Position numbers and translations under genes: made by a program
Shown: positions 37,872 through 45,974 of the stretch, piece after piece
Numbering within the stretch: position 1 is the first letter of the stretch
How the letters are laid out: the number at the start of each line of letters is the position of its first letter
The notes under the pieces: generated by a model
Seen by the model: the letters and a program-made list of their open reading frames with translations, nothing else
Database searches by the model: none
Told to the model about the DNA's origin: nothing
Assembly (NCBI RefSeq): GCF_000714815.1
Contig: NZ_JMIH01000022.1
Location: 124,001-188,000 of the forward strand
Direction: 5' to 3'
Origin: Anditalea andensis
Lineage (GTDB): Bacteria > Bacteroidota > Bacteroidia > Cytophagales > Cyclobacteriaceae
DNA: 64,000 bases

Positions 37872-40800
37872 ATGTTTAAATCACTTTATACTCTAATTCC
37901 TTTATTGGTGTTTTTATTCATTTGGTCATGCAATGATATATCTACAGATAAGGGAGAGGATAAACTTTCTGAGCATGCGCTGTTTGAATTATTACCCCAT
38001 GAGGTTACTGGTATTACGTTCACAAATGAGCTTACGGAGGGGATTAATACTAATGTATTGGTATATGAATATTTCTATAATGGTGGAGGTGTAGCTGTGG
38101 GAGATCTAAATGGGGACGGATTAGATGATATATATTTTACCGGAAATATGGTGTCAAATAAACTGTATCTAAATAAAGGCGAGCTGCAATTTGAAGATAT
38201 TACAGAAGCGTCTGGGACGCAGGGTAGAATGGGGCCTTGGACCACAGGTGTAACTATGGTGGATATCAATGGTGATGGGCTTTTAGACATATATGTTTGC
38301 TATTCCGGCAACCTACCTTCTGATAAGAGGACAAATCAACTTTTTATTAATCAAGGGACTAACGAAATGGGAATACCCCAATTTAAAGAGGAGGCAGATG
38401 GTTATGGTTTGGCCTTATCATCATTTTCTACCCAGGCCATATTTTTTGATTATGACAAAGACGGAGATTTGGATATGTTTTTATTAAATCACAATACCAA
38501 GTCACTCCCTATACTCGACGAATCCACGACAGCGGAGCTCCTCAAACAAGAAGATCCGGCAGGATCTCAGCTTTTTAGAAACGATAATGGAAAGTTTACC
38601 GATGTCACCCAAAGCTCAGGTATACAAAATTCTGCCCTTTCCTATGGTTTGGGTGTAGGTGTCGCAGATGTGAATAACGATGGCTGGCCTGATATCTATG
38701 TCAGCAATGACTATACCGCACCGGACTTTTTATATATCAATAACGGTGACGGTACATTCAGTAATATCAGCCATACAGCTTTAGGTCATATTTCCCAGTT
38801 TTCTATGGGCAGCGATTTAGCTGATATTAACAATGACGGTTTGATAGATATATTCACTTTGGATATGCTGCCGGAAGATAACAGGAGGCAAAAACTATTG
38901 ATGGCTCCTGATAATTACGAAAAATTTGATTTTATGGTGAATATGGGTTTCCATCACCAGTATATGCGGAACATGTTACATATCAACAATGGTAACGGCA
39001 CTTTCAGTGAAATAGGTCAGATAGCAGGCATCTCCAATACCGACTGGAGCTGGGCGCCACTATTTGCTGATTTTGATAACGATGGCTGGAAAGACTTATA
39101 TATCACTAATGGCTATCAAAGGGATTATACTAACCTTGATTTTTTAAAGTACATGGGAAATTATGTTCAGTCGCATCAAGGAAATTTAAAGAGACAGAAT
39201 ATCTTGGATTTGGTGGAGAAAATCCCGGCATCGAATATCAAAAATTATCTTTATATGAATACCGGAGGAGCATCTTTTGAAAACAAAACTGCGGTCTTCG
39301 GAATGGATCATCATTCCAATTCTAATGGAGCAGTATATGCTGATCTGGATAATGATGGAGACCTGGATCTTATAGTAAATAACATAAATGAACAAGCTTT
39401 TATTTACCGAAACACCAGTGAAGAGAACAAAAAAAATCGATATTTAAAAATCAAATTGGAAGGAGAAGGTAAAAACAGGTTTGGTCTGGGTGCAAGGGTG
39501 ACCTTGTACAGCGGAGGGAATAAACAACTTCAGGAGCAAATGCCTACCAGAGGGTACCAATCCAGCGTTTCACCTATTTTACATTTTGGGTTGGGAGCGG
39601 TTGCCTCAGTTGATTCACTTATGGTACAGTGGCAAAATGGCCGTATAGAGCGCATCAGGAATGTAGATAGCAATCAACTACTTGTGCTATCAGAAAAAGA
39701 TGCCGATAATGTGTATAATATTGGTTTATTGGGAAGTGAGTCAATATTTAAAAAAGCTTCCATTAAGTTGCCGGAACAGACAGTTCCTTCAGTCAATGAT
39801 TTTAAAAGGCAGGCACTGCTGCCCAACCCTATTTCAGGCTCAAAAGCTGCTTTGGCCAAGGGCGATATTAACGGTGATGGTATAGTTGATCTATTTATTG
39901 GTGGGCTATGTGGAGGTATTTCTAAATTATACATAGGAAAGAAAGATGGCAGTTATCAAGCTCACCATCAGACAAGCCTATTTACAGGGGTGGCTGGTGC
40001 TGAAGATACAAAGGCAATATTTTTGGATGTCAATGGGAATGGGTTTTTAGATCTGTACGTTGCCAGTGGGGGATATGGGCATTTTGAGGCAGATGATGCC
40101 TTAATTCAGGACCGATTATATATCAATGATGGTAAAGGCGGATTTGAGCTTTCTTCGGAATCCCTTCCGATTATGCTGGGAAGCACTTCCACAGTAGCGG
40201 CCAATGATATAAATGGAGATGGTGCTGTGGACCTATTTATAGGAGGGCGGGTAAAACCGGGCCAATATCCGGTGTCCTCAAAAAGCTATATCCTCATCAA
40301 TGATGGTAAGGGCAAGTTTAGTGATGAGACCGTTAAATATTCGGATGAAATCAGTAATCTGGGTATGGTCACCGATGCCGTTTGGATAGATCTAGATAGG
40401 AATGGAAAGGAGGATCTGGTAGTAGTGGGGGAATGGATGCCTATATTAGTATTTATCAATACAGGATCAGCACTGGAGAACAAAACCCCCTTCTATTTTC
40501 CTGAAGAAAATACAGGTTGGTGGAATACCATAGCTGTACATGATATCAATAAAGATGGGAAGCCGGATTTGATCGTGGGAAATTATGGTACTAACAGTCA
40601 GATAAATGCCAGCACTAAGGAACCCGCCGAATTATTCTTTAAGGATTTTGATGATAATGGTTCTGTAGATCCCATATTCACCTCCTATATACAAGGTAAT
40701 AGATACCCATATTTGACCCGAGATGAATTGTTTGAACAGTTTACCAATAAGCGTAATAAGTTCCCGGATTATGCAAGTTATGCGGATGCAGACCTTGAAG

Positions 40801-41207
40801 ATATATTTACAAAGGAAGAGCTGGAAGGGGCAGGATATTTAAAAGCGGTCAATCTCAAAACATCACTTTTCTTTCAGAACAGTGATGGGAAATTTATCAA
40901 TCAAGAACTACCTATAGAAGCACAATATTCCCAGGTTCATTGCATTCATTTTTCGGAAGAGAATACTGATGGCGGGAAGTATATGATCTTGGCGGGAAAC
41001 TATGGAAGCAGTAGACTAAGGATAGGAAGAATGGATGCCAATTATGGATCGGTATTTCATATCAATATCGATGGGCAAATTACCTATATTCCACAATACA
41101 AATCTGGATTGAACTTGAAAGGTGACATCCGAAATATAGTAAATCTAGGTAACCGGTTTATGTTTAATGTAGTAGGAAAGGGGGTGGAAGTGTATGATTT
41201 GCTTTAA
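37872..41207 (+). CDS. Large FG-GAP/VCBS repeat lipoprotein with ASPIC/UnbV domain (CRTAC1-like)
   Basis: A 1111-residue lipoprotein (lipobox FIWSC). About seven FG-GAP repeats with calcium-binding DxNxDGxxDI loops (DLNGDGLDDIYF, DINGDGLLDIYV and DVNNDGWPDIYV are examples) form a first propeller. An ASPIC/UnbV domain follows at about 519-600 (RYLKIKLEGEG to VQWQNGR). A second set of about six repeats fills the C-terminal half (DINGDGIVDLFIGG and others). Two propellers flanking ASPIC imply a large calcium-stabilised surface or periplasmic binding scaffold. No enzyme motif is seen. Its last 14 bases overlap the haloperoxidase-family gene, so the two are translated together. Confidence 0.9.
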   Translation: MFKSLYTLIPLLVFLFIWSCNDISTDKGEDKLSEHALFELLPHEVTGITFTNELTEGINTNVLVYEYFYNGGGVAVGDLNGDGLDDIYFTGNMVSNKLYLNKGELQFEDITEASGTQGRMGPWTTGVTMVDINGDGLLDIYVCYSGNLPSDKRTNQLFINQGTNEMGIPQFKEEADGYGLALSSFSTQAIFFDYDKDGDLDMFLLNHNTKSLPILDESTTAELLKQEDPAGSQLFRNDNGKFTDVTQSSGIQNSALSYGLGVGVADVNNDGWPDIYVSNDYTAPDFLYINNGDGTFSNISHTALGHISQFSMGSDLADINNDGLIDIFTLDMLPEDNRRQKLLMAPDNYEKFDFMVNMGFHHQYMRNMLHINNGNGTFSEIGQIAGISNTDWSWAPLFADFDNDGWKDLYITNGYQRDYTNLDFLKYMGNYVQSHQGNLKRQNILDLVEKIPASNIKNYLYMNTGGASFENKTAVFGMDHHSNSNGAVYADLDNDGDLDLIVNNINEQAFIYRNTSEENKKNRYLKIKLEGEGKNRFGLGARVTLYSGGNKQLQEQMPTRGYQSSVSPILHFGLGAVASVDSLMVQWQNGRIERIRNVDSNQLLVLSEKDADNVYNIGLLGSESIFKKASIKLPEQTVPSVNDFKRQALLPNPISGSKAALAKGDINGDGIVDLFIGGLCGGISKLYIGKKDGSYQAHHQTSLFTGVAGAEDTKAIFLDVNGNGFLDLYVASGGYGHFEADDALIQDRLYINDGKGGFELSSESLPIMLGSTSTVAANDINGDGAVDLFIGGRVKPGQYPVSSKSYILINDGKGKFSDETVKYSDEISNLGMVTDAVWIDLDRNGKEDLVVVGEWMPILVFINTGSALENKTPFYFPEENTGWWNTIAVHDINKDGKPDLIVGNYGTNSQINASTKEPAELFFKDFDDNGSVDPIFTSYIQGNRYPYLTRDELFEQFTNKRNKFPDYASYADADLEDIFTKEELEGAGYLKAVNLKTSLFFQNSDGKFINQELPIEAQYSQVHCIHFSEENTDGGKYMILAGNYGSSRLRIGRMDANYGSVFHINIDGQITYIPQYKSGLNLKGDIRNIVNLGNRFMFNVVGKGVEVYDLL

Positions 41208-42570
41208 AAAATATTCAGCAGACACCGGATGGTCATTACCATTAAATCTTTTGGTCTTATTGATACTATTATTTACGCTGCATTCCTGCCAGTCTTCTGA
41301 CCCAGAACAAATATCAGCGATGGAAATAGCAAAGGTAATAGATCAGGTAACCGAAATAATGGTACATGATGTTACCAATCCACCGCTGGCGGCTAGGTTT
41401 TATTCCTACATCTGCCTGGCAGGAATGGAAGCTTTGAGGTCACAAAATGAATCTCTCCAAACTAAAATGGGTAATATAAATGGCTATGAACCTGTATCTG
41501 TTCATAATGAACACGAAGTGGACAGGAGGATGAGTGCTATTTTTGCGATGTTGTATACAGCCAAAAAACTTCAGCCATCAGGTTATGAGCATGATGCTAA
41601 TATGGAGGTTTTTTACCAAAAGATGCTGAAAAAAGGCTATTCGGATAGAATAATATCTCATTCAAAAGATATAGGAGCAGCTATCAGTATGAAAATAATG
41701 GCTTATGCTATTAAAGACCGGTATAATCAGACCTCTAACAAGCCCAGGTATACACCAAAGAAAAGAGAAGGAAATTGGTACCCCACACCTCCGGGATATT
41801 TTCCTCCGGTAGAGCCCTATTTTAATATACTAAGGCCTTTTTTCTTGGATTCTGCCAGTCAGTTTGCACCCAGTATTCCTATAGCTTTTTCTAACCGCCC
41901 AGATTCGGAATTTTTTCATTTAATGCAAGAAGTTTACCAGCAGGAATTGACTGAAGAAAAAAGATTGATTGCAGCCTTTTGGGATTGTAATCCTTTTGCT
42001 TTAGAGGATAACGGTCATTTAATGATCGGTTTAAAAAAGATTTCACCAGGTGCCCATTGGATGGGAATAGCCAATATAGCCATCAATGCGCGTGTATTGG
42101 ATTTTGAAAAAGCTATGGAAATCAACGGAATACTGGCCATGACCCTTAACGATGCCTTCATAGCTTGCTGGGATGAAAAGTACCGTAGTGATAGGATTCG
42201 CCCCGAGACCGCTATCAGAAAATACATCGATCCACATTATAGGCCAATATTGCAAACACCGCCATTTCCAGAGTATTTAAGTGGCCACTCTGTAGCGTCT
42301 ACTGCTGCTTCTATAATATTGGGCCATTATATAGGAGAAAACTTTTCCTATATCGATACAGTGGAGGTGAAATATGGCCTAGAGCCAAGGAGGTTTGAGT
42401 CATTTGGCCAAGCTGCCCAGGAAGCTGCTATTTCTCGCTTGTATGGAGGTATCCATTACAGGGACGCCATAGAAGAAGGCCAGATCCAAGGGAAGAAAGT
42501 GGGAGAATGGACACTAAAGAAGATTCAGGAGCCCAATATACATATTCAACTCACAAGTAATCAATTTTAA
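41194..42570 (+). CDS. Vanadium-dependent haloperoxidase family lipoprotein (PAP2 fold)
   Basis: A 458-residue exported lipoprotein; the start at 41194 overlaps the preceding gene by 14 bases and gives a signal segment ending LLFTLHSC. The vanadate-site set is complete: K329 and R336 in KX6RP (KYRSDRIRP), S363-G364-H365 in PEYLSGHS, R415 and H421 in SRX5H (SRLYGGIH). PAP2 phosphatases share these residues, but the KX6RP spacing and the large helical N-terminal half are typical of the haloperoxidase branch. It may oxidise halide with hydrogen peroxide or act as a phosphatase; sequence alone does not decide. The signal peptide places it in the periplasm or on the surface. Confidence 0.87.
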   Translation: MICFKKYSADTGWSLPLNLLVLLILLFTLHSCQSSDPEQISAMEIAKVIDQVTEIMVHDVTNPPLAARFYSYICLAGMEALRSQNESLQTKMGNINGYEPVSVHNEHEVDRRMSAIFAMLYTAKKLQPSGYEHDANMEVFYQKMLKKGYSDRIISHSKDIGAAISMKIMAYAIKDRYNQTSNKPRYTPKKREGNWYPTPPGYFPPVEPYFNILRPFFLDSASQFAPSIPIAFSNRPDSEFFHLMQEVYQQELTEEKRLIAAFWDCNPFALEDNGHLMIGLKKISPGAHWMGIANIAINARVLDFEKAMEINGILAMTLNDAFIACWDEKYRSDRIRPETAIRKYIDPHYRPILQTPPFPEYLSGHSVASTAASIILGHYIGENFSYIDTVEVKYGLEPRRFESFGQAAQEAAISRLYGGIHYRDAIEEGQIQGKKVGEWTLKKIQEPNIHIQLTSNQF

Positions 42571-42589
42571 TAATTTATCAAAAAATACC

Positions 42590-43561
42590 ATGAGCAGATT
42601 AAAAATATCCCTCTTATTCTGTTTTACCATTTTGGTAGCTTTTCAGTCAGTTACACATGAAGAGTTTACTCCCTATACCCAAACTATCCCCGATGCGGAG
42701 GTGACATTTGATATGGTGCCCATACAGGGAGGGACTTTTATGATGGGCAGCAGAAGCGGGGATGAAGACGAAAACCCTCCCCATCAAGTGGAGATTTCTT
42801 CTTTTTGGATGGGATCTCATGAGGTGACATGGGATATTTTTGAAATGTTTCTTGATAAAAATTACGAAGAGGCCATAGCTTCCAGACCTTTGCCTTCAGG
42901 TGTAGATGGACTTACCCGTCCCAGTATTCCCTATCTTGACATGACCTTTGGCATGGGCAAGGAAAACAAACCTGCCATCGGTATGACCCAATATGGAGCT
43001 ATTCAGTTTTGCAAGTGGCTTTATCTGAAGACTGGTGTATTTTATAGGTTGCCTACTGAAGCAGAGTGGGAGTATGCCAGCAAGGCAGGTTCTGTTGAGA
43101 CCTTTTTTTTCGGCTCAGATCCATCCCAGTTGGATGAATATGCCTGGTATGCGGATAACAGCGGTGGTGAAACCCACCCGGTAGGGACTAAAAAACCTAA
43201 CCCCTGGGGCCTATATGATATCCTAGGAAATGTAATGGAATGGACATCAGACCAGTATGATGCGGCTGCATATGAGCATAGGGCCGCACGTACTTCCAAA
43301 GACCCTAAGATAGAGATCACAGAACTCTACCCCAGTGCCATCCGGGGAGGTAGCTATCTGACTGGAGCCGATGATCTCCGTCCCTCCAAAAGATTTGCCT
43401 CTACACCTGAATGGAAAAGGATAGATCCTCAGATACCAAAAAGTCAGTGGTGGTTTCCGGAAGCACCCTTTCTTGGTCTCCGGCTGGTAAGACCTATGCA
43501 GGTGCCTAGTGAAGAAGAAATCAGTCAATATTATGACAAATTACCTATTACAGATTATTAA
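42590..43561 (+). CDS. SUMF1/FGE-fold exported protein lacking the catalytic cysteines
   Basis: A 323-residue exported protein with a signal peptide (about 22 residues) and one formylglycine-generating-enzyme (SUMF1) domain: FDMVPIQGGTFMMGS, HQVEISSFWMGSHEVT, YRLPTEAEWEYASKAG, GLYDILGNVMEWTSD and AIRGGSYLTGADDLRPSKRFAS. True FGEs have two Cys in that last segment; here neither is present, so sulfatase activation is unlikely, and no sulfatase gene is nearby. Such proteins may bind ligand or serve as structural partners (compare GldK). It is 19 bases after the haloperoxidase-family gene and 18 before the oxidoreductase gene. Confidence 0.87.
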   Translation: MSRLKISLLFCFTILVAFQSVTHEEFTPYTQTIPDAEVTFDMVPIQGGTFMMGSRSGDEDENPPHQVEISSFWMGSHEVTWDIFEMFLDKNYEEAIASRPLPSGVDGLTRPSIPYLDMTFGMGKENKPAIGMTQYGAIQFCKWLYLKTGVFYRLPTEAEWEYASKAGSVETFFFGSDPSQLDEYAWYADNSGGETHPVGTKKPNPWGLYDILGNVMEWTSDQYDAAAYEHRAARTSKDPKIEITELYPSAIRGGSYLTGADDLRPSKRFASTPEWKRIDPQIPKSQWWFPEAPFLGLRLVRPMQVPSEEEISQYYDKLPITDY

Positions 43562-43579
43562 TCTTTTAACAATATACCT

Positions 43580-44899
43580 ATGAAAAACCCTTTCGACAAT
43601 CCGAGAAGACAATTTCTCAAAACCTCTGCTATAGTGACAGGAGGTTTTATGCTGAACCCTTTCTCACTTCCAGGCGCATATGCTGCAGGTACAGATGAAA
43701 TCAAATTAGCCGTAATAGGCTGTGGAGGTAGGGGAACAGGCGCCGTTTTCCAGGCCTTGGACACTGGCCACAATATTAAACTGGTAGCCATGGCTGATGC
43801 TTTCAGAGACAGAATAGATAAAAGCTATGAGCCCATGTTCAATAAATATGGCAAAGACAAAATCGATGTGCCGGATGAAAGGAAATTCGTTGGATTTGAA
43901 GGATATAAAGAGGCGATCAAATTAGCAGATGTCGTCATACTGGCATCCCCTCCTGGTTTCCGTCCGGACCACTTTGAAGAGTCGGTAAGGCAGGGTAAAC
44001 AGATATTCATGGAAAAGCCTGTTGCTACAGATGCTACTGGTATCCGAAGAGTACTGGCTGCCGCTGAAGAGGCTAAAAAGAAAAAGCTGAATGTCGTGGT
44101 AGGCTTGCAACGCCACTATCAGGATAACTACAGGGAAACCATTAATAGGGTAAATGATGGTGCCATAGGAGACATCATAGGGGGCCAGGTATATTGGAAT
44201 GATGGCGGAGTATGGGTCAATGCCAGAAAAGAAGGGCAAACTGAGATGGAATACCAGATGAGAAACTGGTATTATTTTAATTGGCTATGTGGTGACCACA
44301 TTACCGAACAGCATGTACACAATATCGATATTGCCAACTGGGTAAAGGGGGGATACCCTATCAAAGCCGAAGGTACTGGAGGGCGAATGGTGCGAAACGG
44401 TAAAGACCATGGAGAGATTTATGACCACCACAGTGTCACTTTTACCTACGAGGATGGCACGACCATTTTCAGTGAATGCCGTCATTTCCCCGGAGCGCAC
44501 AATAGGGTAGATGAGACCTTCCAGGGGACTAATGGCAAAGTGTATTTGAGTGCCGGAAACCATGGGATAATTACAGACAGGAAAGGAAACAATATCTATA
44601 ACCATGACAGGGATAAAAACCGAAACCCATACCAAGTGGAGCATGATGAGCTTTTTGATGCTATTGTTAAAGGTGAATATAAGTTTGCTGACGCTGAGAA
44701 TGCAGCCAAAAGTACGATGACTTCCATATTGGGCAGGTATGCCACCTACTCAGGAAAACAGATAGCCTGGGAGGAAGCGCTCAATTCCAATGTCAACCTT
44801 ATGCCTGACAGACTGGCCTGGGATGCCATGCCTAAAATATTGCCCAATGAAGATGGGTACTATCCATATGCTATCCCCGGTAAGACCAAAGTGATCTAA
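43580..44899 (+). CDS. Gfo/Idh/MocA family oxidoreductase, Tat-exported
   Basis: A 439-residue NAD(P)-dependent oxidoreductase. The N-terminus has a twin-arginine signal (RRQFLKTSAIVTGGF), followed by the Rossmann motif (AVIGCGGRGTGAVF), the family EKP motif (MEKPVATDATG) and a catalytic-type His in EQHVHNIDIANW. Tat export indicates the enzyme folds and binds its cofactor before leaving the cytoplasm, as glucose-fructose oxidoreductase does. Family members oxidise or reduce sugar carbons, often to keto-sugars. The stop overlaps the next start by one base, tying it to the TIM-barrel isomerase. Confidence 0.91.
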   Translation: MKNPFDNPRRQFLKTSAIVTGGFMLNPFSLPGAYAAGTDEIKLAVIGCGGRGTGAVFQALDTGHNIKLVAMADAFRDRIDKSYEPMFNKYGKDKIDVPDERKFVGFEGYKEAIKLADVVILASPPGFRPDHFEESVRQGKQIFMEKPVATDATGIRRVLAAAEEAKKKKLNVVVGLQRHYQDNYRETINRVNDGAIGDIIGGQVYWNDGGVWVNARKEGQTEMEYQMRNWYYFNWLCGDHITEQHVHNIDIANWVKGGYPIKAEGTGGRMVRNGKDHGEIYDHHSVTFTYEDGTTIFSECRHFPGAHNRVDETFQGTNGKVYLSAGNHGIITDRKGNNIYNHDRDKNRNPYQVEHDELFDAIVKGEYKFADAENAAKSTMTSILGRYATYSGKQIAWEEALNSNVNLMPDRLAWDAMPKILPNEDGYYPYAIPGKTKVI

Positions 44900-45825
44900 T
44901 GATGGAAAGAAGAAAATTTATCCGAAATTTAGGACTGGGTGGAATAGCTTCAGCAATGGTAGGAGCGGGGTCTATCCCTGTATTTGGTACTGAAAAAAGT
45001 TTTAAAACTACAGCATTTAACCTTGATTATGCGCCCCATTTCGGCATGTTTAAGGCCCATGCCGGAGATGATTTAGTGGATCAGCTTAAATTTATGGCTG
45101 ATCAAGGGTTCAGATCTTTGGAAGACAACGGTCTGCTGGGCCGATCAGTAAGCGATCAAGAAAAAATTGGCCGAACACTGGATCAACTTGGGATGAGAAT
45201 GGGAGTATTTGTCATCGATGGAGGAGACAATTGGAAGATATCTCTAACTACAGGAAAAGATGAATTCGTAAAGACATTTATAGACACCTGTAAAAAATCC
45301 GTAGAAACAGCCAAAAGGGTAAATGCCCAATGGGCTACTGTAGTGCCTGGGTTCTATGAGCGTAAATTACCTATAGGCATACAGACGGGCAATGTCATAG
45401 AAGCACTTAAAAGAGGTGCTGAAATCCTGGAGCCACACGGGCTTATCATGGTGCTCGAGCCGCTCAGTGATACACCAGATCTATTCTTAAGATATTCAGA
45501 TCAAACTTATTCGATATGTAAGGCTGTGGGAAGTCCTTCCTGCAAAATTTTATATGATGCCTATCATATGCAGCGGAATGAAGGTAATCTCATAGCAAAT
45601 ATGGAAAATGCTTGGGATGAAATTGCCTATTTTCAGATAGGGGACAATCCAGGAAGAAATGAACCAGGAACAGGAGAAATAAATTATCAGAATGTTTTCA
45701 AATATTTAAATGAAAAAGGTTTTAAGGGCGTTGCCGGAATGGAGCATGGCAATGCCAAACCGGGAAAAGACGGTGAGCTAGCACTAATAGAAGCATATAA
45801 GAAAGCAGATAATTTTAAAGTTTAA
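44899..45825 (+). CDS. Tat-exported sugar-phosphate isomerase/epimerase-like TIM-barrel protein (hydroxypyruvate isomerase family)
   Basis: A 308-residue protein; ATG at 44899 or the adjacent ATG at 44902 both fit. It carries a twin-arginine-type signal (ERRKFIRNLGLGGIASAM) and an AP-endonuclease-2-like TIM barrel with metal residues in LEPLSD, YDAYHMQ and GMEHG. The segment GDNPGRNEPGTGEINY is close to the hydroxypyruvate isomerase signature. Probably an envelope enzyme that isomerises a keto-sugar or sugar acid made by the preceding oxidoreductase. A fold-level function is sure; the exact reaction is not. Confidence 0.88.
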   Translation: MMERRKFIRNLGLGGIASAMVGAGSIPVFGTEKSFKTTAFNLDYAPHFGMFKAHAGDDLVDQLKFMADQGFRSLEDNGLLGRSVSDQEKIGRTLDQLGMRMGVFVIDGGDNWKISLTTGKDEFVKTFIDTCKKSVETAKRVNAQWATVVPGFYERKLPIGIQTGNVIEALKRGAEILEPHGLIMVLEPLSDTPDLFLRYSDQTYSICKAVGSPSCKILYDAYHMQRNEGNLIANMENAWDEIAYFQIGDNPGRNEPGTGEINYQNVFKYLNEKGFKGVAGMEHGNAKPGKDGELALIEAYKKADNFKV

Positions 45826-45856
45826 AAAAATGTCGGATGTCAGATAATCGATGAAC

Positions 45857-45890
45857 ATAAAAGCCCAGGATGATCCCGGGCTTTTATTTG
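45857..45890 (+). terminator. Intrinsic terminator of the SusC/haloperoxidase locus
   Basis: A stem ATAAAAGCCC / GGGCTTTTAT, extended by AGG/TCC with one bulge, around a four-base loop, with the T-rich tail partly inside the stem. It lies 32 bases after the last gene. Confidence 0.82.
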
Positions 45891-45974
45891 ACCTTTTTAA
45901 CCTGGATTATATCTTTTCCTAACCTATGGTGATATTGCTCAAACGGTTGGGTTACTTCCTTAACGTTGAATTTT

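Noticed and set aside
42590-43561. Sulfatase-activating formylglycine-generating enzyme
   Set aside because: Catalytic Cys pair is absent and no sulfatase is in the window.
32715-45825. Ordinary polysaccharide utilisation locus
   Set aside because: SusC/SusD are present, but there is no glycoside hydrolase, polysaccharide lyase, esterase or sulfatase.
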